From contig QHNB01000121.1 in the NCBI GenBank assembly GCA_003217965.1, positions 1 through 10,508 of the forward strand: a stretch of 10,508 bases of DNA, in the 5' to 3' direction. The stretch comes from Verrucomicrobiota bacterium. Lineage in GTDB: Bacteria; Verrucomicrobiota; Verrucomicrobiia; Chthoniobacterales; UBA10450. Every line of letters begins with the position of its first letter. Position 1 is the first letter of the stretch. The notes under the pieces were generated by a model. It did not search any database and was not told the DNA's origin. It saw only the letters and a program-made list of their open reading frames with translations. Shown here one piece after another: positions 1 to 6,740 of the stretch. A program made the position numbers and the translations under genes.

Positions 1-944
1 GCGGCCACGGCCATCGCGACGTAGAAGACGCCGAAAATGAAGGCAGCCACTTTCCAGCCGTAGTACTTCCGGTAGATGTCGATGATCGGAAGCACGATCA
101 GATCGGCATAAATAAATGCAATTACGCCGCCGAAGCTGATTCCCCCATTCCAGAGGACAGCCGCAAGCGGGATGTTGCCGACGGAACAAACGAACGAGAG
201 AATCGCGACGATTGGCCCAACAATTGGTCCCCATAACATTGCTGCCGCCGGATGTGAGGTTAAGAAAAATGTCTTCCAGAAATCCTGCGGCACCCACGCG
301 GCCAGCGCACCGGCAATGAGCAGGCCACCCGCGATGTCTTTCCACACTGCGGCCCAATCCATGACGAAGTAATGACTGGTCGCGGTGATTCCTTCACTCG
401 ATGTCAGGCGCTGCCAGAGCGAGCCGCCTTCTTCCACACTCATATCCATGTCAGCGTGGCCTTCCATTTTGCCCTTCAACCCCTTGTTCGCTTGCTCGCG
501 CGCCTCCTTCACGAGTTTGCGTGACAAGAAAATTCGGAAGAGCACGGCCATAATCACGACCATCAATGGACCGCCAATGAATTCTGCAGCGGCGAATTGC
601 CACCCCATCAGCACGACGATGATGATTGTCAGTTCCGCCACCAAATTGGTGGATGCGAGCTCAAATGCCATCGCAGCGGTGAAATCCGCGCCTTTGCGAA
701 AGATCGACCGGGCAAGAGCGACGGCAGCGTAGGAGCAGGATGAAGACGCTGCCCCTAATCCGCAGGCTATTGCTAGCGATTTCGGCGAATCATTCGGCAG
801 CAGCTTGCTCATCTCTCGTTTTGAAACCACTGCCTGCACAACGCCGGAGAGTCCGAATCCCAAAATTAGCGGCCACAAAATTTCCCAGAACATGGCGAAT
901 GCCATCCACAGCGCATGGCCCAAAGCGGCGATGAAATTTGCCAT
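1..944 (-). CDS. YraQ/ArsP-type (DUF318) permease, partial at left window edge
   Basis: The reading frame starts at an ATG complementary to 942-944 and stays open for 314 codons to the left edge, so the C-terminus is missing. The protein is strongly hydrophobic, with about eight membrane segments in two halves joined by a hydrophilic linker (about residues 141-185) that contains a short HADMDM stretch. The halves carry related signatures: SSSCSY (residues 67-72) followed by ALARSIFRKGADF and ELASTNLV, and VCSVGNIPLA (252-261) followed by GGISFGGVIAF. The paired Cys-Ser motifs are typical of the DUF318/ArsP_1 permease family. ArsP exports trivalent organoarsenicals; for most YraQ members the substrate is unknown. 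The start is 2 bases after the multicopper oxidase stop with no clear Shine-Dalgarno sequence, so translational coupling is likely. The operon context suggests metal export, but copper as substrate is inference. Confidence 0.88.
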   Translation of the reverse strand, partial: MANFIAALGHALWMAFAMFWEILWPLILGFGLSGVVQAVVSKREMSKLLPNDSPKSLAIACGLGAASSSCSYAAVALARSIFRKGADFTAAMAFELASTNLVAELTIIIVVLMGWQFAAAEFIGGPLMVVIMAVLFRIFLSRKLVKEAREQANKGLKGKMEGHADMDMSVEEGGSLWQRLTSSEGITATSHYFVMDWAAVWKDIAGGLLIAGALAAWVPQDFWKTFFLTSHPAAAMLWGPIVGPIVAILSFVCSVGNIPLAAVLWNGGISFGGVIAFIYADLIVLPIIDIYRKYYGWKVAAFIFGVFYVAMAVA

Positions 945-946
945 AA

Positions 947-2197
947 TTAGACTTTGCTCGCGACGGTCCCCTCCGGATGTTTGTACCAACCGGGATCTTC
1001 AAAGCTCGTGATTCCGTCACGAATTTTCAGGACGGTAAACATGCCGCCCATCGAAATCGGGCCGAACTGACCGGTGCCGGTCATCATCGGCAGTGTGTTT
1101 TTCGGACCGCTCATATTCATTTCGCTCATCTCGTGCATACCGACCGATCCCATGGCCATGTAACCGGGCACGAGCGAGCGAACTTTTTCGCTCACGCCTT
1201 CTTGATCTACTCCGATGAGATTCGCGATTTCGTGATTCATCACGTTCATTGCGTGATGATTTTTGTGGCAATGGAACGCCCAATCGCCTGGGTTATCGGC
1301 GACAAACTCGAGGGTTTGCGTCGTTCCCGGCGGGACATTGATGGTTGTTTGTGGTACCCATGCATTTTGGGGAATCGGGCCGCCATCGTTGCCCACTAAC
1401 CACCCGTGGTGCCCATGAAAATGAATCGGATGACTGTCCATGCTCAGATTAGCGAGACTGATTCGAACTCGCTGGTTCAACTTCACGACCAGTGGATCCG
1501 TGCCCGGCCAGACGCGGCTGTTGAACGTGAACAGATTGAAATCGGTCATGATGTTCGGGTTCGGCGTTGAGGTGCCCGGCTCGACGAACCATTCCTGCAA
1601 GAAAATGCAAAAGTGCCGATCAACCGCTGGCTTGTATCCATCTTTGGGATGAATGACAAAAAACCCCTGCATGCCCAGCGCCATCTGCACCATTTCGTCG
1701 GAATGCGGATGGTACATCTGCACGCCATGCTGCTTGAGGGTGAACTCGTAAGCGTAAGTTTCGCCGGGCGGAATATGTTTCTGCGTTAAACCTCCGACGC
1801 CATCCATTCCATTCGGCAAAATGAATCCGTGCCAATGAACTGAGGTCGGTTCCGGAAGATGGTTCGTCACCAAAATGCGCACTCGATCGCCTTCCACCGC
1901 TTCCAGCGTCGGACCGGGCGTTTGTCCGTTGTAGCCCCAGCAGTTGACCAGCATTCCGGGCGCGAACTCGCGTCTTACAGGTTCCGCCACGAGATGAAAC
2001 TCCTTCACGCCACCAACCCTTTTACCGAGCAGGCTCGATCCGTTCGGCGTGTCGACCGCTGGATATGCACCGTCCGACGAAGCTGGCGCGGGAGATTGGA
2101 CAGCGACAACTTCGGCGCCCTTCGCGATGCGTTTGAATAAGGCGGAACTGCCGATTAACGCGGCGGCTCCCGAAAAAAACCTGCGACGAGTAAACAT
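947..2197 (-). CDS. Tat-exported multicopper oxidase (copper oxidase)
   Basis: This 416-residue protein begins with a twin-arginine signal (TRRRFF, residues 3-8, then a hydrophobic stretch), so it should be exported folded to the periplasm. The four copper-binding blocks are intact: HWHG at 121-124, YHPH at 162-165, HPIHFHGH at 256-263 and HCHKNHHAMNVM at 309-320. The last block supplies the type 1 Cys310 and a probable axial Met320. After it comes a Met-rich segment (about 346-386, ten Met residues), reminiscent of the Met-rich regions that capture Cu(I) in CueO-like cuprous oxidases. Expected activity is oxidation of Cu(I) to Cu(II) with reduction of O2 to water. It is shorter than usual three-domain oxidases (about 500-600 residues). 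An AGGAA sequence overlaps the upstream TolC stop codon, 6 bases before this ATG. The family call is secure; copper rather than another substrate rests on context and the Met-rich region. Confidence 0.95.
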   Translation of the reverse strand: MFTRRRFFSGAAALIGSSALFKRIAKGAEVVAVQSPAPASSDGAYPAVDTPNGSSLLGKRVGGVKEFHLVAEPVRREFAPGMLVNCWGYNGQTPGPTLEAVEGDRVRILVTNHLPEPTSVHWHGFILPNGMDGVGGLTQKHIPPGETYAYEFTLKQHGVQMYHPHSDEMVQMALGMQGFFVIHPKDGYKPAVDRHFCIFLQEWFVEPGTSTPNPNIMTDFNLFTFNSRVWPGTDPLVVKLNQRVRISLANLSMDSHPIHFHGHHGWLVGNDGGPIPQNAWVPQTTINVPPGTTQTLEFVADNPGDWAFHCHKNHHAMNVMNHEIANLIGVDQEGVSEKVRSLVPGYMAMGSVGMHEMSEMNMSGPKNTLPMMTGTGQFGPISMGGMFTVLKIRDGITSFEDPGWYKHPEGTVASKV

Positions 2198-2203
2198 GGA
2201 TTC

Positions 2204-3598
2204 CTACTGGTTGTTTTTTGTTTCTTTGAACGAAAAGCTTGTCTCAACCGAAGTGCGGCTGAGCCTTCCGCCGACAGCTCTTTCTAAATCAGCGCGCGCG
2301 ATCCAATAGTCGCGCAATGCACCGACGTAGCCACGCTCGGCCGAAATCTCATTTTGTTTTGCAAGAAGAAGGTCAAAGGGACTCTTCAGCATCGCGTTGT
2401 AATGGGTGAGGGTGAGCTCGAGGATTTTTTTTCGCCCGGGCAAAAGCTCATCGTGGTAGTAAGCTGTAAGGTCGCGCTTGGCGATGAGACGGTCACGCGC
2501 TTCGCGCACTTCCGCGCGAATTGCCACCGCCTCGGATTCAAGCCGTCGTTCCGCCTGTCGCAACTGCGCTTGGAGCTTGGCAATTCGTCCCTGGCCCCGA
2601 TTGAAGATCGGCAATTCCAACTGCCACGTCGGGCCGGTCATGCGCTGTCCGTCTGTTTCTTTCTCAGTGTCGACTCCGAATTCGATGCTGCCGACATATC
2701 GATATGTCTTCGTGATTCCTAAGCTCCCGACCAGCGCGCCAATCTCCGTTTTCGTCGCAGCCAGGTCCAAGCGTTGATTGATGGCCAGTGATTCAAGGCG
2801 CTGTTGCGGGAAATCACCAGCTGGCAGCTCGGGAAGTTTACTGTCGATCTTCCACGCAGTATCGTCGCCCCACGTTCCCATCAGGCGGTTGAGCTTTTCC
2901 CGGCTAGCGCGGATAGAGGCTGAGGTTTCGGCGATATCTAATTTCGATTGCGAATACGTCGCCTGCTGATTGGCCAGATCGAGATCGTTAATGTTTCCGG
3001 CTTCGTGCTGGCGTTGCGCCAACTCAACCGCGGCTACGTCTGTTTCGTTGATTGCTTTCAGACGCCCGAGCAATTGTTGCTCAGCCTGCAACTCGTAAAA
3101 CGCCGTTTTGACCCCAGCGGCCAGCTTTAATACCGCATCGCCCACTTGCAGCGTGGTCTTCATTAGCTGCGCAGTAGCGACTTTTTTCCGAAGTGGAATC
3201 ACGAGCAGATCGAAAAACTCCTGCGCAATCGCCATTTCGACGTCTGTCCCAGATGGCGGCCGATTGGGAAACCGGGCATCTCCGGCGAAGATTGGATTCC
3301 TGAGCAACCCGGCCTCGATCAAGTCGGCCTGAGCAATTCCAATCTCTTCGAATGTTGCCTGCAATTCCCGATTATTTAGCAGTGCGATCTGCACGGCGGA
3401 ATCGGCGGTTAGAGTTTGCCGCAGCAAAACGCGAATTGCTTCTCGAATCTGATCACTCGCCTCGCCATCTTTTTGCCATTGGACCTGTTTCCCGGTTCGG
3501 TGCCGAACTGTCGATTGCAGGTCCTCAGTCGATTGCCCTTGCAACCCCGAGAGTGGGAATAACGGCAGCATCAACGCCAGAAAAAAACGCCGGGTCAT
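2204..3598 (-). CDS. TolC-family outer-membrane efflux channel (CusC-like)
   Basis: The 464-residue product starts MTRRFFLALM followed by a hydrophobic signal peptide ending near GLQGQ. No lipobox Cys is present, unlike CusC itself. The N-terminal pattern LTADSAVQIALLNNRELQ, then IAQADLIEAGLLRNP, and the long amphipathic, Gln/Ala/Glu-rich helices in two repeats are typical of outer membrane efflux proteins, as is the C-terminal DYWIARADLERAVGG. It should trimerise as an outer-membrane channel and periplasmic tunnel for a tripartite or related export system. A start 87 bases further upstream (3685) is open but would read through the preceding gene; the ATG at 3598 has a signal peptide directly behind it and overlaps the upstream stop as ATGA, so it is preferred. 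Its inner-membrane pump and adaptor are not in the window. Confidence 0.93.
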   Translation of the reverse strand: MTRRFFLALMLPLFPLSGLQGQSTEDLQSTVRHRTGKQVQWQKDGEASDQIREAIRVLLRQTLTADSAVQIALLNNRELQATFEEIGIAQADLIEAGLLRNPIFAGDARFPNRPPSGTDVEMAIAQEFFDLLVIPLRKKVATAQLMKTTLQVGDAVLKLAAGVKTAFYELQAEQQLLGRLKAINETDVAAVELAQRQHEAGNINDLDLANQQATYSQSKLDIAETSASIRASREKLNRLMGTWGDDTAWKIDSKLPELPAGDFPQQRLESLAINQRLDLAATKTEIGALVGSLGITKTYRYVGSIEFGVDTEKETDGQRMTGPTWQLELPIFNRGQGRIAKLQAQLRQAERRLESEAVAIRAEVREARDRLIAKRDLTAYYHDELLPGRKKILELTLTHYNAMLKSPFDLLLAKQNEISAERGYVGALRDYWIARADLERAVGGRLSRTSVETSFSFKETKNNQ

Positions 3599-4032
3599 TT
3601 CCGCTCTTCTTTCTTGATCAAGGTCATGCCACAAATCGGACACTTCCCCGGCTTGTCCTGATGAATCTGCGGATGCATTTTGCATGTGTAATAAACTTTT
3701 CCGCTCATCGGTTGCTCGCCCGAACCCATTTTCGCCGCGCCAGTTTTCTCGTGCTGCATACCTTCCATGCCGTTCATGCCATGATGCATTCCCTGCATTT
3801 CCAACGGCTGAAAACTCGGATTGCCTGGCCTATTCGCGGCGAGGCGCTCATTGGTCTTCTGTGTGAGCGCATCACGGCCAAGCATTCGTCTCGCGACCGG
3901 CGTGACCGATTCTTTCGCCTCCACGCTTGCCGGATTTCTCGCCGACAAGGGCGGCGGCTGGAAGTTCGTCGCACAGCCGATCAACCACCGCGTGCAAAAT
4001 ACGACGGTGAAAATTCTAACGCTCATGTTCAT
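3595..4032 (-). CDS. Lipoprotein with C-terminal heavy-metal-binding (HMBD) domain
   Basis: The 145-residue protein has a short N-terminal signal (Arg6, hydrophobic stretch) ending in a lipobox-like LIGC with Cys20, suggesting a lipid-anchored periplasmic protein. The middle (79-94) is Met/His-rich (LEMQGMHHGMNGMEGMQH). The C-terminus holds a heavy-metal-binding domain: YYTCKMHPQI (114-123) and GKCPICGMTL (129-138), giving Cys117, Cys131 and Cys134 plus His120. This small domain is otherwise found fused to CusB adaptors or copper ATPases; here it stands alone behind a lipid anchor. A periplasmic copper chaperone or buffer feeding the TolC system is the likely role, by inference. Its stop overlaps the TolC start by 4 bases (ATGA), so the two are probably translated together. 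An alternative ATG lies 2 codons in (4026); no strong ribosome site separates the two choices. Confidence 0.85.
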   Translation of the reverse strand: MNMSVRIFTVVFCTRWLIGCATNFQPPPLSARNPASVEAKESVTPVARRMLGRDALTQKTNERLAANRPGNPSFQPLEMQGMHHGMNGMEGMQHEKTGAAKMGSGEQPMSGKVYYTCKMHPQIHQDKPGKCPICGMTLIKKEERK

Positions 4033-4095
4033 ATCGGTCTGACTAATCCGAGGCGGCGGATTGAACCCTGTGCCCGCGGCATTCTATCGATGCTG

Positions 4096-4465
4096 CTATT
4101 TCTGAAGCACTGCGTTCTCGATCATGTTTACCCCGTCACGGGAAGTAACTTTCCCTTCGACGGTCATCTTCTTGGCGGCGTATTCGGCCAGCTCGTTGTT
4201 GAGAGGCTTATGTTCGCCGATAAGTAAGTAGGTCCTGCCGTCATCAGCTTTAAGACCGACTGGCAACCCACTTCTAATGCACTTCTTTGCACAGGCAGCG
4301 TGCTTCTCGCCAATTGCGTTGTGATCGATGTAGCAGGCCATATCGATGACCTCGCCGCTGATCTTCTTTATTTCACCAGACGCGAGTTCATCTTTCCCGC
4401 CATGCTCATGGCCTTGATGAGCAATGACTGGCGATGCCGCGAATAATGCTGTTTGATTTTTTCAT
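4096..4465 (-). pseudogene. Small Cys-containing secreted protein, frameshifted in its signal-peptide region
   Basis: An ATG at 4465 with a purine-rich stretch upstream opens MKKSNSIIRG but reaches a stop after 19 codons. The frame that continues to the stop at 4096 is open from 4461 and reads TALFAASPVIAHQGHEHGG, then DELASGEIKKISGEVIDMAC, then the rest of the protein. Its first ATG is at 4341, which would give only 81 residues and no export signal. Removing one A from the A6 run directly after the 4465 start codon would join the two frames into a 122-residue protein with a short signal-like N-terminus and a His-rich HQGHEHGG segment. The body has three Cys (in MACYIDH and in AACAKKC) and ends with an OB-fold-like stretch (VEGKVTSRDG). 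I do not recognise a named family. The gap to the DUF3347 stop is about 20 bases. The shift may be a real mutation, slippage-prone control or a sequencing error. Confidence 0.65.
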
Positions 4466-4484
4466 AGTTCTTTCTTTTTGGTTC

Positions 4485-4895
4485 TCATTTCTTGATTTCC
4501 CCGCAGCTGATCATGCCCTTTCCGCCGTATGGATTGGCGACGGTGGTTGAAGTTTGCACCCAATCCTTCTTCAGCATCGGGCAATGAAAGACGTGATAGT
4601 CGGACTGGCCGGCAGCCAGCGTCTTTGCCCGGCTGCTTAGTTTTTCAAAACCGGCACGAGCATCTTTGAGCGAAGTTGCCTTCGCGACCTCGTTGCCTTC
4701 TTCCCCGAGTTTCTCGGCGGCGGTCTTAGCGGTTCCGAGATCATCGGCGGCAAGGGCGGTGTGGATTTTTTCGTACACGGCAAGGAACTGCTTGTCCTTG
4801 TCGGAGAGATTTGCGGCCTGCGCGGTAAACGCCGCGAGGGTTAAAGCTATCGCCGCGACAAGCAGAGTTCGTAGAACGTTAGTTGATTTTTTCAT
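4485..4895 (-). CDS. Periplasmic DUF3347-domain protein
   Basis: The 136-residue product has a clear Sec signal peptide (MKKSTNVLRTLL, a hydrophobic core, cleavage near TAQAA, residues 24-28). A helical region follows, and then a C-terminal block with the DUF3347 signature: HCPM (104-107), W112, NPYGG (121-125), M128 and ISCGE (129-133). Domains of this family occur alone or attached to CusB-type adaptors in copper and silver efflux loci. The conserved Cys105, Met107, Met128 and Cys131 are plausible soft-metal ligands, though this role is inferred. It lies second in the minus-strand set, after a 146-base gap that could hold a separate promoter. No convincing Shine-Dalgarno sequence precedes the ATG. 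Function beyond metal-linked periplasmic binding is unknown. Confidence 0.8.
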   Translation of the reverse strand: MKKSTNVLRTLLVAAIALTLAAFTAQAANLSDKDKQFLAVYEKIHTALAADDLGTAKTAAEKLGEEGNEVAKATSLKDARAGFEKLSSRAKTLAAGQSDYHVFHCPMLKKDWVQTSTTVANPYGGKGMISCGEIKK

Positions 4896-5041
4896 TTAGA
4901 CTTGAGGTTGAATGTTGATTGTGAAAGAGGCGACAGCGCACCCGCGCAGTTGGTAATAGATGGCCAAAAGCCGGACGCGATTTTCGTCCAGTCAAATGGC
5001 ACAGCTCACGCCGAGAAATCGCGCCAGGCAGGACGAAGGCG
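4896..5041 (-). other. Gap inside the metal operon with a short inverted repeat
   Basis: This 146-base stretch between the 142-residue gene and the DUF3347 gene has no supported reading frame. It contains the inverted repeat GGACG (4973-4977) and CGTCC (4985-4989) with a 7-base loop. There is no run of T after it on either strand, so a rho-independent terminator is not supported. A TTGACT hexamer on the minus strand (complement of about 4988-4993) could be a -35 box, but I find no matching -10 box at normal spacing. Confidence 0.25.
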
Positions 5042-5470
5042 TTAGCTCAAAGAAAGAGGAGGAGCGTGAGCGAGAATGCTCCGCTGAAGAACTGATTCAG
5101 CGAACGAAACAGCTCCGGGTGGACCCGTGTTCCATTCGGAGAATCGGCCAGGCTGAGAATGATCCGCAGTCGGAATAAAGCTGACGAGGTAAATATGCGA
5201 AACAAATGCGAACGTATCGGCTGCGGCCAGGCCGCTCGACGGCATGACCAAAGTCGCACGCAGAACTTTGCAGCATTCCACGCCCCCCTGCTGATCCTGC
5301 CTTACTGGCGTCGGATTCCCAGGAGCAGTGGCATGACATTTCGGCATCTGCATTCCCGACACATGTTGCAGTGCGCCTAAAGCACAGTGATTCGAAATTC
5401 CGAACCAAGCCGCAGTGATGATCAAAACGAGCGGTAAACGCACGACCCCGTTGGGAAGCAGGCTTGTCAC
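5042..5470 (-). CDS. Uncharacterised exported Cys/His protein at the head of the metal operon
   Basis: The 142-residue frame uses a GTG start at 5470; a second GTG nine codons later is possible. A signal-like segment follows (RLPLVLIITAAWFGISNHC, residues 11-29). Four Cys residues (29, 45, 66, 67), the pair lying in VECCKVL, and nearby His28 and His46 give a metal-binding look (NHC, PKCHA). The C-terminal end reads NTGPPGAVSFAESVLQRS and then LAHAPP; I have the impression of this ending in other small proteins of copper loci but cannot name a family. Other frames across this region are also open, which lowers confidence, but only this one has a coherent signal peptide and the correct strand and position to lead the operon. 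The role is unknown; a periplasmic metal sensor, chaperone or buffer is possible. Confidence 0.6.
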   Translation of the reverse strand: MTSLLPNGVVRLPLVLIITAAWFGISNHCALGALQHVSGMQMPKCHATAPGNPTPVRQDQQGGVECCKVLRATLVMPSSGLAAADTFAFVSHIYLVSFIPTADHSQPGRFSEWNTGPPGAVSFAESVLQRSILAHAPPLSLS

Positions 5471-5603
5471 AGGTCTAAATTAGTCGCTCAGGTAAGGAGA
5501 ATGTTCAAATTGTCGAGGGCCGGTCCGACATCGGATCACTCCAGGACTACGGCGATCGGTACTTGACTCAGATAACCGATTTTGACCAGAAAGAGGCTTG
5601 ATC
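5471..5603. promoter_or_regulatory. Divergent intergenic region with two inverted repeats
   Basis: About 130 bases separate the oppositely transcribed metal and signalling blocks, so both promoters should lie here. Two perfect inverted repeats are visible: TCCGA-CA-TCGGA at 5524-5535, and ATCGGT (5555-5560) with ACCGAT (5575-5580) around a 14-base spacer. They could be regulator sites. For the minus strand a weak promoter is possible (TTGAAC, complement of 5503-5508, and ACTAAT, complement of 5479-5484, 18 bases apart). I see no convincing promoter for the plus strand. Repeats this short can arise by chance. Confidence 0.35.
5588..5596 (+). promoter_or_regulatory. Ribosome binding site that favours the GTG start at 5604
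   Basis: AGAAAGAGG at 5588-5596 is the best Shine-Dalgarno match near the barrel gene. Its end lies 7 bases before GTG 5604 but only 1 base before TTG 5598, so the GTG is the better start. Confidence 0.6.
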
Positions 5604-6734
5604 GTGAAATGTCTTCGGCGACCGGGGAGAAAAAGTCACAGAAATAGGCAACATCGCTGCAATCGCGTCGGAGCGCTGAGGACTTTAGTGCTGCTATTGA
5701 CGCTTGGGTATTCCGCCGAAGCCCAATCTCCCAACTCCGATATGACACCGCGAAGCGGCGAAGCGACTCACGATCTGACCGGCTTGAGCCTGGAAGAACT
5801 GTATAACCTCGACGTCATTCAACTAAATGTCATCGGCGGACATACCCATCCGGCTCACGAAATAATGTTCGGCTATGAATTCATGTTTATGGATATGGGC
5901 GGCCATCTGAGCGGAACGCGCGATGTCAGCGAGGCAGAGATCTTGAGACAATTCCCTTCCGCTTCCACGGGAATGACCGTCGAGGAGCATATGCCCGAGA
6001 TAATGTATGCTCCTACGAACAAACTAACGCTGATGGCAATGCTGCCTATCAAGCACATCGAGATGGACATGGTTCTGAGGGACGGGTTCCATTTCACCGA
6101 GCACTCGCAAGGCATCAGTGATCTCCAAATCATGGCGCTTTACACCGCGCTCGGAAGCGTGAGCAAGGGACAGCGGTTGCTCATCGATGCGGGAATGAGT
6201 TTCCCAACGGGTTCTATCGACGAGAAGAACACCATCGCGGGTTTGGATCCGTCGACATTTAAGCTTGAATACCCAATGCAATTGGGATCGGGCACTTACG
6301 ATTTTAGGCCGGGATTGACTTATTTGGGTGAGTCCAAGAAATGGGCGTGGGGCGCTGAAGCGCTAACGACTCTCCGGTTTGGGCGCAACGACAACGGCTA
6401 TCGGCTCGGCAATGAGTACAATCTAATGGGATGGGTCGGCTACGCGCTGACGGACTGGTTTGCGCCGTCGCTGAGGGTTAATGGGCGCATCTGGGGAAAT
6501 GTTCATGGCGCGGATCCGGAAATTGACTCTACCTTTGATGCAGAAGGTGACCCACATCGACAAGGCGGCCGGCGGGTGGATTTTCTGATGGGTGTAAATT
6601 TTTTCGTGCCGGAAGGAATTTTTAAACGAACGCGAGTGAACATCGAGGGCGGTTTTCCGATCTATGAAAACTTAGACGGCCCGCAATTAAGCACTCGCTG
6701 GTTATTGTCAGCCGGGTTAACTTATTCCTTCTGA
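5604..6734 (+). CDS. Met/His-rich outer-membrane beta-barrel protein with a TonB-receptor-like N-terminal motif
   Basis: The 376-residue product (GTG start, chosen by ribosome site) has a long basic N-terminus and a signal peptide (ALRTLVLLLTLGYSAEA, then QS). Just after it comes DLTGLSLEELYNLDV, closely resembling the LSLEELMNIEV segment at the N-terminus of many TonB-dependent receptors. The rest alternates in beta-barrel fashion and ends in LTYSF with a C-terminal Phe, as in outer-membrane barrels. The first half is rich in Met and His (HTHPAHEIMFGYEFMFMDMGG, then MYAPTNKLTLMAMLP, HIEMDM, FTEHSQGISDLQIMALY). This pattern I associate with barrels in copper-resistance loci, usually annotated only as transporter. 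It is much too short for a TonB-dependent receptor (about 700 residues). It lies 6 bases before the YfiR gene, so co-expression is very likely. Substrate and function are inferred only. Confidence 0.8.
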   Translation: MKCLRRPGRKSHRNRQHRCNRVGALRTLVLLLTLGYSAEAQSPNSDMTPRSGEATHDLTGLSLEELYNLDVIQLNVIGGHTHPAHEIMFGYEFMFMDMGGHLSGTRDVSEAEILRQFPSASTGMTVEEHMPEIMYAPTNKLTLMAMLPIKHIEMDMVLRDGFHFTEHSQGISDLQIMALYTALGSVSKGQRLLIDAGMSFPTGSIDEKNTIAGLDPSTFKLEYPMQLGSGTYDFRPGLTYLGESKKWAWGAEALTTLRFGRNDNGYRLGNEYNLMGWVGYALTDWFAPSLRVNGRIWGNVHGADPEIDSTFDAEGDPHRQGGRRVDFLMGVNFFVPEGIFKRTRVNIEGGFPIYENLDGPQLSTRWLLSAGLTYSF

Positions 6735-6740
6735 AAAGCG

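Noticed and set aside
172..934. Several short plus-strand open frames across the left edge
   Set aside because: They are opposite the permease, which has well-placed membrane segments and family motifs; the plus-strand translations show none.
3599..3685. Upstream ATG giving a 29-residue longer TolC protein
   Set aside because: The extra residues are hydrophilic, overlap the HMBD coding region and would bury the signal peptide; the ATG at 3598 is better placed.
3352..4227. Long plus-strand open frame of 291 codons
   Set aside because: It lies opposite the TolC N-terminus, the HMBD lipoprotein and part of the next gene, all with clear domain motifs. Its translation is rich in Arg/His with no recognisable domain, as expected of an antisense shadow.
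4453..4895. Identical 13-base sequence (TTGATTTTTTCAT) at 4453-4465 and 4883-4895 covering the starts of two neighbouring genes
   Set aside because: Both encode the common signal-peptide beginning MKKS, and similarity does not extend further, so convergence on a lysine-rich start is the simpler explanation than duplication.
4973..4989. Inverted repeat as a rho-independent terminator
   Set aside because: The stem is only 5 base pairs and no T run follows on either strand.
5598..5603. TTG 5598 as start of the barrel gene
   Set aside because: The Shine-Dalgarno sequence ends 1 base before it, too close; GTG 5604 has normal spacing. The difference is only two residues.
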